Assembly (NCBI GenBank): GCA_035307785.1
Contig: DATGHS010000424.1
Span: forward strand, 1-22,575
Length of the DNA stretch: 22,575 bases
Origin: DATGHS01 sp035307785
GTDB taxonomy: Bacteria > Planctomycetota > Planctomycetia > Gemmatales > Gemmataceae
Direction: 5' to 3'
Shown: in pieces, positions 13,952 to 22,483 of the stretch
Position numbering within the stretch: the stretch's first letter is position 1
Layout: every line of letters begins with the position of its first letter
Translations under genes and position numbers: made by a program
The notes under the pieces: model-generated
Database searches by the model: none
Seen by the model: only the letters and a program-made list of their open reading frames with translations
What the model was told of the DNA's origin: nothing

Positions 13952-16900
13952 TTAGGCGGATGCCGCCTCGTTCACCGGCACTCCGTGGCCAGGCACCTTA
14001 GCATACAAGAGCCAATAGACCACCGGCACTAGCAGCAAAGTAAATGCCGTGGACACCACCAGCCCGAAAATCAGCGACCATGCCAGCCCCGAAAACACCG
14101 GGTCGAGCGTGATCGGCCAGGCGCCGAGCATGGCGGCGCCGGCGGTCAACAAGATCGGGCGAAAGCGCACTGCACCGCTCTCAATCAGGGCTTCCTTTAA
14201 GGTTTCGCCTCGCTGGAGAACATGTTGAATGAAATCGATGAGCAGAATTGCATTGCGGTCCGCAATTCCGGCAAGCGCGATCATGCCGATCATCGCCGTG
14301 GCCGTGAAATAGACCGGGTTCGCGTAGCCACCCACCGGCCCTCCGTGGAACACATTCAGCAACCAGAACCCCGGCATGATGCCGATGATTGTCAGCGGGA
14401 TGGAAATCATGCGCACGAGCGGCATGGTGTAACTACCGGTTTGCCAGACCAGCAAGATATAAATGGCCAGCACGGCGCCGCCGAAGGCCAAACCCAGATC
14501 GCGGAAGACATCGAGCGTGATCTTCCATTCCCCTTCGCCAGACCACGAAACTTCGGCCCCGCCGGGGACCGGATCGTTGCGCAGCCGCGCTTGCATGTCC
14601 AAGATTGCCTCAGCCGGAGTCCGGCCGGCGGTCTCGCCATAAACGAAGGCGACTCGCCGCAGGTTCTTGTGATAAATCGTTTGCTCGGCCGGCAACTGCT
14701 CGAAATCGCCGAGCTCACTGAGAAGCACGATGGGCCCGCGCGGAGATTTGACCGCTAGGCTGCGAAGATCGGTGAGATCGGAACGCTCGGAGATGGGCAG
14801 GTGTAAAACGATGTAGAGCGGGTGTATTTCGAGCGGCAACTGGGCGGCGCCGGCCCGCGAAGTATTGGGCGAGCCATCCCCCGGCGTCCAGCCCGCCAGT
14901 GCCAACCGCAACGTCGATGCAATATCCTCTGCACTCACGCCGTGCAGCGACGCCTTTTCCCGGTCCACCCGGAAGACCCAGCGCTTGCGCTCGGCCTCGA
15001 AGGTGTCGTCGGTGTCGGTCACGCCCGGTTGCCTGTCGAATAATTGCCGCACGTGCCGGGCGTCTTTCTTCAAATCGGCAAAACTCTGCTCGGGGCGGGG
15101 ATAAACTTCCGCGACGATTGTGCTGAGCACCGGCGGACCGGGCGGCACTTCGACAATTTTCAACCGGGCATTATGCTTGCTGGCAATTTCTTGCAGCCCG
15201 TTGCGCAGGCGCAGCACGATCTCGTGGCTTTGCTGCTTACGCTCGTCTTTGGCTATCAAGTTGACGCGGATGTCACCCCGATGCGGTTCTCGTCGGAGAT
15301 AGTAGTGCCGCACCAATCCGTTGAAGTCGATCGGCGAAGCGGTTCCCGCGAACGTCAGTACTTCCGTCGTTTCCGGGGCAGCGGAGGCATACTCCGCCAA
15401 TTCGTTGAGCGTGGCCTCGGTCGCCTCCAGCGGCGTGCCTTCGGGCATGTCGATGACCATCTGAAATTCATTTTTGTTGTCGAATGGCAACATCTTCAGT
15501 GGCACCGCGCCCAATAGCGGCAACGACGCGGAGGCCAGGAGGAGAAAGATCATCACGCCAATCAGCAGCCACGCGAGCGGCCGCCGGTTGAGGAAGGGCG
15601 TCACAACCGAGCGATAAACGCGGTGTGTTAGGGATTCCTTGGTGTTATCGCTATCGACATGCTGGGGCGCTGCGGCTCCGCGGCGCATCACCAGGTAGCA
15701 CATCCACGGCGTAACCGTGAACGAAATCACCATCGACATGAGCATGGCGATAGGCACGTTCAACGCCATCGGCCGCATATACGGTCCCATCATGCCGGTG
15801 ATGAAGAGCATGGGCAGGAAGGAAACGATTACCACCAGTGTGGCCACGATGATCGGCGGGCGCACTTCGTTGACCGCGGTCAGCACCGCCTTGAGCGGCG
15901 GCTCTTTTCCTAGAGCAAAATGGCGAAAGACGTTTTCCACGTCCACGATCGGATCGTCGACCACCAGGCCAAGCGAGAGGATCAGCGCGAAGAGTGTTAC
16001 CCGGTTGATCGAATAGCCGGCCAGATAGTTGATCAGCAGTGTGAGGGCAAACGTCAGCGGCACTGCGGTGACGACAATGAGCGCTTCGCGCCAGCCAAGC
16101 GTGAAGAAGATCAACGCGGCCACAATCACGATGGCCAGGCCCAGCTCGCGCACCAGTTCGTTCACCTTTTCATTGGCCGTCTCGCCGTAATTCCGCGTGA
16201 TTTGCATCTCGACGTCGTCGGGAATCGTGGTACGGCGCAGGTCGGTCAGTTTCCTCTCCAATTCCTCCGCAACCCAGACCGCATTGCTGCCCTTGCGCTT
16301 GGCGACCGCGACCGTAACGGCAGGATAATCTTTTGCTCGTTCGGCAGGATTGTCACGGACTTGCGGCGAGCCCGGACCGAAGCGAATCCGCGTGTACGTG
16401 GATGGTTCTTCCGGCCCGTCGGTGACCCGGGCCACGTCACGCAAATAAACCGGCCGGCCGTCGAACACGCCCACAACTAATCGCTCCAACTCGTGGCTCG
16501 ACTGCACGAACGGCCCGGCTTCGACGGTCACATCCTGATTAAGCGTCTGGAAACTGCCGGCTTGCATGTTCACATTAGCCCCGCGCAGCACCCGCTCAAT
16601 CTCCATGGCGGTAACCTGATGCGAGGTGAGTTGCTCCGGATTGAGCAGCACCTGCAATTGCCGCCGCCGGCCGCCCACGATCTCGGTCCGGGCCGTGTTG
16701 GGCACTGCCTGCAGCGCGATTTCCACCTGCTCGGCTACTCGCCGCAGAGTGTGATCATCGGCTTTCCGGCTCCAGAGTGTCAAGTTGACAATCGGCACGT
16801 CGTCGATTTCAATCGGCTTCACGACCCAGCCCGTGACCCCCGGCGGCACCAGATCGGTGTTCATCGAAATCTTGTTGTAAAGCTTGACCAGGCTTTTCTC

Positions 16901-17236
16901 GCGGTCTTCGCCAACGTAAAAGCGCACGGTCACTACGGCTTGCCCGGGCCGCGACATCGAATAGACGTACTCCACGCCGTCGATCTGATACAGTAACCGC
17001 TCAAGCCGATTCGAGACTTGCTGCTCCACGACCTCGGCACTGGCCCCGGGCATTTGCACGTAGATGTCCGCCAGCGGCACGACAATCTGCGGCTCCTCTT
17101 CGCGCGGCGTAAGGTAGAGGGCCGCCACGCCCGATACCAGCATTACGAGGATGAGCAACACCGAAAGGTTGCCGCGCAGGAATGCAGCGACAATCCGCGA
17201 AACCCAGCTTTCGGATGCAGCGTCTGGTGAAGACAT
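13952..17236 (-). CDS. RND-family efflux permease (inner-membrane pump)
   Basis: 1094 residues from ATG 17236; a GTG at 17278 overlapping the adaptor's stop would add 14 residues with poor membrane-protein character, so I prefer the ATG, though translational coupling from the GTG is possible. Features seen: a first membrane helix (LSVLLILVMLVSGVAALYL), the periplasmic porter start PREEEPQIVVPLADIYVQMP, a TM4 proton-relay segment with GLVVDDPIVDVEN (~425-437), a mid-protein helix after a charged loop (LAWLLIGVMIFLLLASASLP), the second porter half, and a closing membrane bundle with AGIADRNAILLIDFI and FGLVVSTAFTLLLVPVVY. The length fits the RND superfamily. It pumps substrates using the proton gradient with an adaptor and outer-membrane channel. 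The PREEEP/SNRLERLLYQIDGVEYVYS variant differs from classic AcrB, and the substrate is unknown. Confidence 0.93.
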   Translation of the reverse strand: MSSPDAASESWVSRIVAAFLRGNLSVLLILVMLVSGVAALYLTPREEEPQIVVPLADIYVQMPGASAEVVEQQVSNRLERLLYQIDGVEYVYSMSRPGQAVVTVRFYVGEDREKSLVKLYNKISMNTDLVPPGVTGWVVKPIEIDDVPIVNLTLWSRKADDHTLRRVAEQVEIALQAVPNTARTEIVGGRRRQLQVLLNPEQLTSHQVTAMEIERVLRGANVNMQAGSFQTLNQDVTVEAGPFVQSSHELERLVVGVFDGRPVYLRDVARVTDGPEEPSTYTRIRFGPGSPQVRDNPAERAKDYPAVTVAVAKRKGSNAVWVAEELERKLTDLRRTTIPDDVEMQITRNYGETANEKVNELVRELGLAIVIVAALIFFTLGWREALIVVTAVPLTFALTLLINYLAGYSINRVTLFALILSLGLVVDDPIVDVENVFRHFALGKEPPLKAVLTAVNEVRPPIIVATLVVIVSFLPMLFITGMMGPYMRPMALNVPIAMLMSMVISFTVTPWMCYLVMRRGAAAPQHVDSDNTKESLTHRVYRSVVTPFLNRRPLAWLLIGVMIFLLLASASLPLLGAVPLKMLPFDNKNEFQMVIDMPEGTPLEATEATLNELAEYASAAPETTEVLTFAGTASPIDFNGLVRHYYLRREPHRGDIRVNLIAKDERKQQSHEIVLRLRNGLQEIASKHNARLKIVEVPPGPPVLSTIVAEVYPRPEQSFADLKKDARHVRQLFDRQPGVTDTDDTFEAERKRWVFRVDREKASLHGVSAEDIASTLRLALAGWTPGDGSPNTSRAGAAQLPLEIHPLYIVLHLPISERSDLTDLRSLAVKSPRGPIVLLSELGDFEQLPAEQTIYHKNLRRVAFVYGETAGRTPAEAILDMQARLRNDPVPGGAEVSWSGEGEWKITLDVFRDLGLAFGGAVLAIYILLVWQTGSYTMPLVRMISIPLTIIGIMPGFWLLNVFHGGPVGGYANPVYFTATAMIGMIALAGIADRNAILLIDFIQHVLQRGETLKEALIESGAVRFRPILLTAGAAMLGAWPITLDPVFSGLAWSLIFGLVVSTAFTLLLVPVVYWLLYAKVPGHGVPVNEAASA

Positions 17237-17277
17237 TGATAAACTCGATCTCGGGTATTTGTCGAAAAGGCAAACCA

Positions 17278-18363
17278 CTACTTCCGCAGCGCCACCTTAT
17301 CGCCGCGGTTCACGCCAGACAGAATCTCCACTTCACCGTTGAAGCTCCGGCCCACGCGGACGAAACGGCGCTCCAGTTTGTGATCGGGTGTTTCCACGTC
17401 AACCAATTCCAATTGTCCCACGTGCTGAATCGCCGCCGCAGGCAAGAGCAGCCGTTCCCCCTCTCCGATGGGGATGGTTACGCGGCCGAACATGCCGGCA
17501 TAAACGGTTCCGGAAAGCGCCGTGGGCAACGTCACTTTGATGAGGACCGAGCGCGATTGTTGCTGGGCCACCGGAACGATTTCGCGCACCCGGCCCGTAG
17601 TGGTGATGTTTGCGGCGTCGATGCGCAGCGCTAGTTCTTGATTGACGAGCACATGGGTGGCCTGCGATTCCGGTACGCTAGCATGCAGTTCCAGTTCGCG
17701 CGTGTCCTGAACATTGAGCAGCGGCTTGCCGGGGACGGCCAGGTCGCCGGGATCGACAAAGCGGTCGGCGACGACGCCTTCGCCGGTTGCTTTGATCTTC
17801 GTATATGTGAGCATGACCTCGATGCGGGAACCCTGTTCTTGACTGCGCTTCAGTTGCGCCTGGGCGGTGTGATAATAGCCGGTCAGGCGGTCGCGCTCTT
17901 CCTTGCTCGTTTGCGCTTCCGACAGGCTCATGATCCGGTCGTAGTCCTTCTTGCGGACTTCGAGATCGACTTCTGCAGCCCGAACCGCGGCGAGCGCTTC
18001 GCGCTGTTGCGCCAATAGCTCACGATCATCCAGCTCGATCAGTAAATCGCCGGGTTTGACGCGGTCGCCGGGCTGCACGTGAACCTCCCGCACGCCCGCA
18101 ATAATCTGACCGGCAATGTCGGCCTTTCGCCTGGGTTGCACCGAGGCAACGGCCACGATCGTTTCCTTCACCGGCGATAACTTCACCGGAACCAGTTCTC
18201 GGCCAACCGCACTCGGCTGTTCCGGTTGGACCAAACCCGGCGCCACTTTGGCGTGGAATGCGCCGCCCATCCACGCCAGGAACAGAACCAGGCCCACGAG
18301 CGCCAGAAGGGTCGTGGCAGCTTTTCGGAATGCTCGCAGCCAGGCCGGTTTGGCAATGGTCAT
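17278..18363 (-). CDS. RND efflux periplasmic adaptor (membrane fusion protein)
   Basis: 361 residues from ATG 18363, with AGGA about 8 bases upstream. A single N-terminal hydrophobic segment (ATTLLALVGLVLFLAWMGG, ~16-34) anchors it in the inner membrane. Then come the lipoyl-like half-motif (GVREVHVQPGDRVKPGDLL), a helical hairpin (~105-165, AALAAVRAAEVDLEVRKKDY and AQAQLKRSQEQGS), the returning half (KIKATGEGVVADRFVDPGDL), a beta-barrel (ELELHASVPESQAT; YAGMFGRVTIPI) and a membrane-proximal end (RFVRVGRSFNGEVEILSGVN). This is the standard order for adaptors that bridge an RND pump to a TolC channel. Its stop codon overlaps the alternative GTG of the permease, so the two are translationally close. 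First gene of the operon; the promoter should lie in 18364-18600. Confidence 0.92.
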   Translation of the reverse strand: MTIAKPAWLRAFRKAATTLLALVGLVLFLAWMGGAFHAKVAPGLVQPEQPSAVGRELVPVKLSPVKETIVAVASVQPRRKADIAGQIIAGVREVHVQPGDRVKPGDLLIELDDRELLAQQREALAAVRAAEVDLEVRKKDYDRIMSLSEAQTSKEERDRLTGYYHTAQAQLKRSQEQGSRIEVMLTYTKIKATGEGVVADRFVDPGDLAVPGKPLLNVQDTRELELHASVPESQATHVLVNQELALRIDAANITTTGRVREIVPVAQQQSRSVLIKVTLPTALSGTVYAGMFGRVTIPIGEGERLLLPAAAIQHVGQLELVDVETPDHKLERRFVRVGRSFNGEVEILSGVNRGDKVALRK

Positions 18364-18601
18364 GATTCGTTTCCTGCTTTCGGAGCCGCTAATGGACGGT
18401 GGTCCAAATTCGGCCCTTGCATTTGGAACTTGTGCCGAATTCGCACACCACCTCTGGCCAAAACGCCTACCGGCGAAGTCGGCAACGATGTATATTTCCC
18501 GTTGAATGTCGTCATTTCCGTTTCAGTCTGCCTTCCATTAGCTCATTAGAATCCGACAGGCGGAGCCTGCACCCAAACGGAATTGCATTTCTCTTGCCGT
18601 T

Positions 18602-18907
18602 GCCGAAAAAATCTTCGGTTGGCTCGGGCCCGTGATACGAAGCGGCAAGGTTGAAGTCACTTGCATCCCGGCCGATAGGGCACATGGGCGACGCTGCCAA
18701 GCTGATCCTATCTCTTGCTCATCGCTTCGATTGCAATTTCATTGTTAGGGGCTCGTACGGCCGGTCAGCCTTAACCGGCTCATGCTTGGCAGTGTGGCCG
18801 AGCAGGTCATTCGTGAAGCGCAATGCCAGGTACTCGTAGCCAAAGTAGATGTTTCCAGCGCGGCCGATGAACTGACGAGAAGAGGTGAAGTTAACAAGAT
18901 ACGCTGA
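18602..18907 (+). pseudogene. decayed universal stress protein (UspA family), C-terminal part
   Basis: Three pieces in different frames give the order of a Usp C-terminal half. 18602-~18680 reads AEKIFGWLGPVIRSGKVEV. From 18684, in the next frame, come GDAAKLILSLAHRF, DCNFIVRGSYGRSAL. From ~18776, in a third step, comes RLMLGSVAEQVI, REAQCQVLVAK, running to a stop at 18905. The Usp nucleotide motif (G-x-x-G-R-S/T-x(9)-G-S-V-A-E-x-V) is intact if the single-base frameshift near 18774 is repaired. No start, and two frameshifts, so not functional as read. It lies divergent to the adaptor operon start and may overlap its promoter region. Confidence 0.75.
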
Positions 18908-19014
18908 AGATCCGTACTTTGCGCGGAACCGATCCATTAGATCAACATGCGCGATTATCCCATTTCGTTTTTCGTTCAATTTGCTTTTCGCACGACCGTT
19001 GCAGTCAGGCGATC
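18908..19014. other. intergenic between Usp remnant and BBP7 pair
   Basis: Receives the 3' end of the minus-strand BBP7 unit and the end of the Usp remnant. T-rich patches (TCGTTTTTCG near 18964-18973) are present, but no stem of useful length was found. Confidence 0.3.
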
Positions 19015-20388
19015 TCAATAGCGCCAGCGAAGGTCGAATTCCACACCGTTGCTGTCCCAACTGATCTCGGAGCCGCCGAGGTTGTCAAGGCCCCACCACT
19101 GGTCGAAACGGTATTTCACGCCGAAGGTCAGATACGGACCTTCGTACAAAAGCGCGCCGACCTCAATTCCTAACATGGGCACGCTATGGAAACCGTTTAT
19201 TTCATTGGCTTGAATCTGCGTGCTGTTATTGCCCACTACCATTTCGCGGTCGAGCTGATGGGCCCAACTGAACAGGCTCCCGCCGTCGGCCTTCACGTAG
19301 ACTTGACCTTTGCCCAGGAAGAACGAAAGGCCCAGTCCGCACACCGGGCCGACGCCGGCATCCGTGCTTTTCGCTTGCTGAAAGACGGTGGAGGAGTTCG
19401 TGTAATCTTCGCGGAAGAACACTGCTCCGCGGGAGCCGATCTCGGCGAAAAGGCCGAAGAGGTTGGTCAGCGGCAACGTCGGCGACGTGTACGTGAGATC
19501 GATTTGATTCAGCGTGAAGTGCGAGTTGACAATGCACGAGCCGATGGCATCGGACACGACGATCGTTTGCACTCCGCTGTAACCCGGGCCATAACCCCCG
19601 CCATAACCACCGTCGTAACCATAGTAGCCGTTGTTGTAGCCGTTGTTGTAGTCGGCGTTATTGGAAGGGACGTAGGGGGCCACCAGTGGATCGGGCTGCC
19701 CGTTGGCGGTTACATAGTACGCGGTCGTGCTGCCGCTCAGGACGCGATAGTTGAGGCTGAAGGTGCCTAACCCGCGGGGGCTGTACCCCAGTCCGAGTAA
19801 GACGCCGCCGGCGAATATGCTGCCCGCTTCGCCCACGCTGGGAAAGCGCGCCGCAAGCTGGGGCTGGAAGTTGGACGGCAATACGCGCGTGCCGCTGATT
19901 ACCGACAAACCTAAGGGGATGCCCAACACAAAGGGATAATTGAAGCCGTTCATGCTAGCGGTGAACCCTTCCTCGGTATCACTATAGAAGCCCGGCAGGT
20001 CAAGATTAGCCATCGGGAAGGGGATTTCTGGAGGCATGGCGATGCCGGGGATATCCTGAATCGGCATCAGCGCGGGGGCTTCTGCCGGGCCTTGATCTGC
20101 TGCCGTCGCAGAAATAATCGGAAGCTCAGGAGCATCCGTTGCGGATGGCCAATCTGCTGCCGCGCCGGCGTTTTTGTTGCCATCAGTCGCGCCGTGCGGA
20201 GGTAGGATCGGGCAAGTCAACGCGGATTCGGGCGGCGCCATCGGCGTGACAAGCAGGGGCATTTGCGCATCGGCAAAAACGCCGGAAGACCGGCCTGCGT
20301 TCGGGCCGTCAATGCGATCAGTTGATGCAGCCCCCATGCGGGCCGGACTGAAAAACAACGACACAGAAATGACCCATGCCCAGCGCAT
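19015..20388 (-). CDS. BBP7-type outer-membrane beta-barrel protein (copy with Tyr/Gly/Asn insertion)
   Basis: 457 residues from ATG 20388, with AAGGAAG upstream. A signal peptide (WVISVSLFFSPARMGA) precedes ~120 residues of Pro/Ala-rich linker. The C-terminal ~310 residues look like an outer-membrane barrel: alternating polar/hydrophobic strands, GTRVLPSNFQPQLAARFPSV, LGTFSLNYRVLSGS, SRGAVFFREDYTNSSTVFQQ and a final strand ending in an aromatic residue (VEFDLRWRY), as BAM substrates require. This matches the Planctomycete BBP7 (formerly DUF1551) family, of unknown function. Residues 243-270 are a low-complexity Asn/Tyr/Gly stretch (NNADYNNGYNNGYYGYDGG) between two barrel segments, probably a surface loop; it is absent from the upstream paralogue. 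Not essential-looking catalytic residues; a surface or pore role is inferred. Confidence 0.8.
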   Translation of the reverse strand: MRWAWVISVSLFFSPARMGAASTDRIDGPNAGRSSGVFADAQMPLLVTPMAPPESALTCPILPPHGATDGNKNAGAAADWPSATDAPELPIISATAADQGPAEAPALMPIQDIPGIAMPPEIPFPMANLDLPGFYSDTEEGFTASMNGFNYPFVLGIPLGLSVISGTRVLPSNFQPQLAARFPSVGEAGSIFAGGVLLGLGYSPRGLGTFSLNYRVLSGSTTAYYVTANGQPDPLVAPYVPSNNADYNNGYNNGYYGYDGGYGGGYGPGYSGVQTIVVSDAIGSCIVNSHFTLNQIDLTYTSPTLPLTNLFGLFAEIGSRGAVFFREDYTNSSTVFQQAKSTDAGVGPVCGLGLSFFLGKGQVYVKADGGSLFSWAHQLDREMVVGNNSTQIQANEINGFHSVPMLGIEVGALLYEGPYLTFGVKYRFDQWWGLDNLGGSEISWDSNGVEFDLRWRY

Positions 20389-20585
20389 AACAGCTTCCTT
20401 GCTTGCCTATTCCGCGCCCATTCGCCAGGCGGCATCCCAGTGCCCGCCTTCAAATGCGAATTGCAGTGGTATCTGTCCTGCAATGTTCGTACCAGAATTG
20501 CTGAGCGATTAGAAAGGTGGACGGGAAAGAGATTGCAGTAGTGTCGAACTGCAACCGGTGCCGAGAATTGCACCGGCCGATGCAC

Positions 20586-21899
20586 TTAGAATCGCCAGCG
20601 GAAGTCGAACTCGACGCCGTTGCTAATCCAAGTCATCGCCGAGCCGCCGAGGTTATCGAGTCCCCACCAGGCGTCGAGATGATAAACGATGCCACAGCTC
20701 GAATGCTCGCCCATGTAGCCGAGCACGCCGGCCTCGATGCCCAACATGGGCACGCTGTGGAAACCGTTCATCTCGTTGGATTGAATCTGCGTGGCGTTGT
20801 TGAGCACTACCATTTCCCGATCGAACTGGTGTACCCAACTGAACAAATTGCCGCCTTCTACCTTGACGTAAAACTGGCCCGGCTTGTAAATCCACGAGAA
20901 CCCTATCGCCGCTACCGGACCCAGCCCGGAGTCGGTGCTTTTGGCCTGCTGAAATACCGTTAAAGCAGTCGTATAGTCTTCGTGGAAAAAGACGGCCGCG
21001 CGCGAACCGATCTCGCCGAAGATGCTGGCCGTCCGGCTCAGCGCCAGGCCGGGCGAAGTGTAGGTCAAATCCATTTGATTGAGTGTCAAGCGCGATGAAA
21101 CAATGCACGAGCCAACCGAATCGGGCACCAAAATCGTCGGAGGAGGGCTATCGCTGGACGAGGTTCTGGGATCGAGTTCTTGCGCAACCAGCGGGTCTTG
21201 CGGTCCGTTCGCGGTCACGTATAAGACAAAGTTGCTGGCGCCGAGCAGCCGATAGTTAAGCGCGAATCTGCCAAATCCCCCGGGACTGCACGAGAGGCCA
21301 AGCGCAAAGCCCTCGGTTAAAACCGCGTCTGCCGGATTCACTCCGGGAAAGCGCGCTGCAAATTGGGGCTGGAACGACGCCGGTAAAACGCGCGTACCGA
21401 AGACGGTAGACCCGCTGATCAAGAAGCCGCCAACAAACGGGTAATCGAACCCCGTTGAATCTGCGGTGAAGCCCGCATAGGGATCGAACGGGCGCGGCGA
21501 ATCTGACGGTGGATCCACCTCCCAGGGTTCGATAGCTCCGGGGCTAGCGGGCGCCAACTGCACGGTCGGAAATTGAGTTGCATCGGCTGTGGTCACGCTC
21601 AGCGATAAGCCCTCGGCTGACGCGCTGCCGCGCAGAGAGCGGTCACTCGGCTCGGTGGAAATCGGTTTGTTCTTTGCTGCTTCCTTCTCAATCGGTATCT
21701 GGGTAAATAGCGGCGAATTCAACGGCTCCGCGGCGGGCGGAAGCAGGCTGGATTGAGCAGTTGGGGCGAAATCGGCCGAATTGCTCGCGGGGACGCTGGC
21801 AAACGAAGCGTTGGTCAAAGCGTCGATGCCATCAGTTGGCTCGGCGCCAACACAAGCCGCCCCGAAGAGAACCAGGAAGATAATTGAAGCCAAACGCAT
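20586..21899 (-). CDS. BBP7-type outer-membrane beta-barrel protein (upstream copy)
   Basis: 437 residues from ATG 21899, with GGAAG 5 bases upstream. Signal peptide MRLASIIFLVLFGAACVGAE, then a Ser/Pro/Ala-rich linker and a barrel domain closely related to the next gene: GTRVLPASFQPQFAARFPGV, FGRFALNYRLLGAS, DSVGSCIVSSRLTLNQMDL, GFHSVPMLGIEAGVL, and a final VEFDFRWRF. The two genes are a tandem duplication separated by 197 bases that contain no other gene. The loop that carries the Tyr/Gly insertion in the other copy is here a short Ser/Pro stretch (RTSSSDSPPPT). Confidence 0.8.
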   Translation of the reverse strand: MRLASIIFLVLFGAACVGAEPTDGIDALTNASFASVPASNSADFAPTAQSSLLPPAAEPLNSPLFTQIPIEKEAAKNKPISTEPSDRSLRGSASAEGLSLSVTTADATQFPTVQLAPASPGAIEPWEVDPPSDSPRPFDPYAGFTADSTGFDYPFVGGFLISGSTVFGTRVLPASFQPQFAARFPGVNPADAVLTEGFALGLSCSPGGFGRFALNYRLLGASNFVLYVTANGPQDPLVAQELDPRTSSSDSPPPTILVPDSVGSCIVSSRLTLNQMDLTYTSPGLALSRTASIFGEIGSRAAVFFHEDYTTALTVFQQAKSTDSGLGPVAAIGFSWIYKPGQFYVKVEGGNLFSWVHQFDREMVVLNNATQIQSNEMNGFHSVPMLGIEAGVLGYMGEHSSCGIVYHLDAWWGLDNLGGSAMTWISNGVEFDFRWRF

Positions 21900-22095
21900 A
21901 AGGCTTCCAGCCTACCCACTCGACGCATCATCGCGCCGGCACACAAGAGTACTGTGGTGATACAGTGCCCCATGCCAATGATTAATGAGAGGGAAACACC
22001 GCCTTAGCAAGAAGTTGCGCGCGGAGCAACGTGTTTTTTTGTCAGAAAGTTCCAAATGAGAGAATCGGGTGGGGCTAAAAAGCCCAAGCCTCGTT

Positions 22096-22164
22096 GTGGC
22101 CGGTCTCCCGACCCGGCCACCTGGCAGACCGAAGGTCTCCGAAAGCGCCGGAGACGACTGGCGC
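22096..22164. repeat. hairpin cluster with GGTCTCC repeats
   Basis: GTGGCCGG (22096-22103) pairs with CCGGCCAC (22113-22120). AGACC-GAA-GGTCT forms a tight hairpin at 22126-22138. GTCTCC (22135-22140) pairs with GGAGAC (22150-22155). GCGCC (22145-22149) pairs with GGCGC (22160-22164). GGTCTCC occurs directly repeated at 22102 and 22134. Some of the stems are mutually exclusive. I believe similar GGTCTCC-hairpin sequences recur in Planctomycete genomes, but cannot verify that here. Confidence 0.5.
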
Positions 22165-22320
22165 CGCATTCGTTGCCGAATTGTGCGGGCGGGGTCACTA
22201 GTTCCCGGCAATGAAGGCAACGAAGGCAACGAGTTGGTCGCGCGTGGCGGCGAAATGCTCTAAGAACTTGCGAAGGAATAATTTACGCCATAGGCCATCG
22301 GCTATTGGTAAAATCACCTT

Positions 22321-22370
22321 TCGTTGCCGGTTCCGGCGGCCGACGCCGCCCTGGCCAGCGCCGGCAACGA
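22321..22370. repeat. nested inverted repeat
   Basis: TCGTTGCCGG (22321-22330) and CCGGCAACGA (22361-22370) are perfect 10-bp inverted copies; inside them GGCGGC-CGAC-GCCGCC (22335-22350) forms a second stem. The structure could be a cruciform, a mobile palindrome or part of a structured RNA. Confidence 0.5.
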
Positions 22371-22483
22371 GTTGAGCCCCGCAGAACCAGCGTTAGCGCC
22401 GGCAACGGCAACATCAGAATACGGCATGTCGAGGCTCGCAGGTAATGCAAATGCTTCGTACAAATCCTTTGAGGAGTTACACC

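Larger units (their letters stand above)
21900..22483. other. intergenic region rich in hairpins
   Basis: No convincing gene. It holds a cluster of overlapping hairpins at 22096-22164 and a nested inverted repeat at 22321-22370, plus short GGCAAC-type repeats (for example GGCAACGAAGGCAACGA near 22210-22230). Promoter elements for the BBP7 unit should lie at its left end but were not fixed. Confidence 0.45.

Noticed and set aside
15920..16480. Plus-strand frame of 186 codons in the RND permease
   Set aside because: Antisense shadow of the permease; His/Gln/Arg-rich composition typical of reverse reading of GC-rich genes.
17237..17278. GTG start of the RND permease overlapping the adaptor stop
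   Set aside because: Possible for translational coupling, but the 14 added residues are unlike RND N-termini; ATG 17236 is preferred, not proven.
22069..22263. 64-codon frame with PGNEGNEGNE
   Set aside because: It runs through the hairpin cluster and lacks a ribosome site; the periodicity comes from short GGCAAC repeats.
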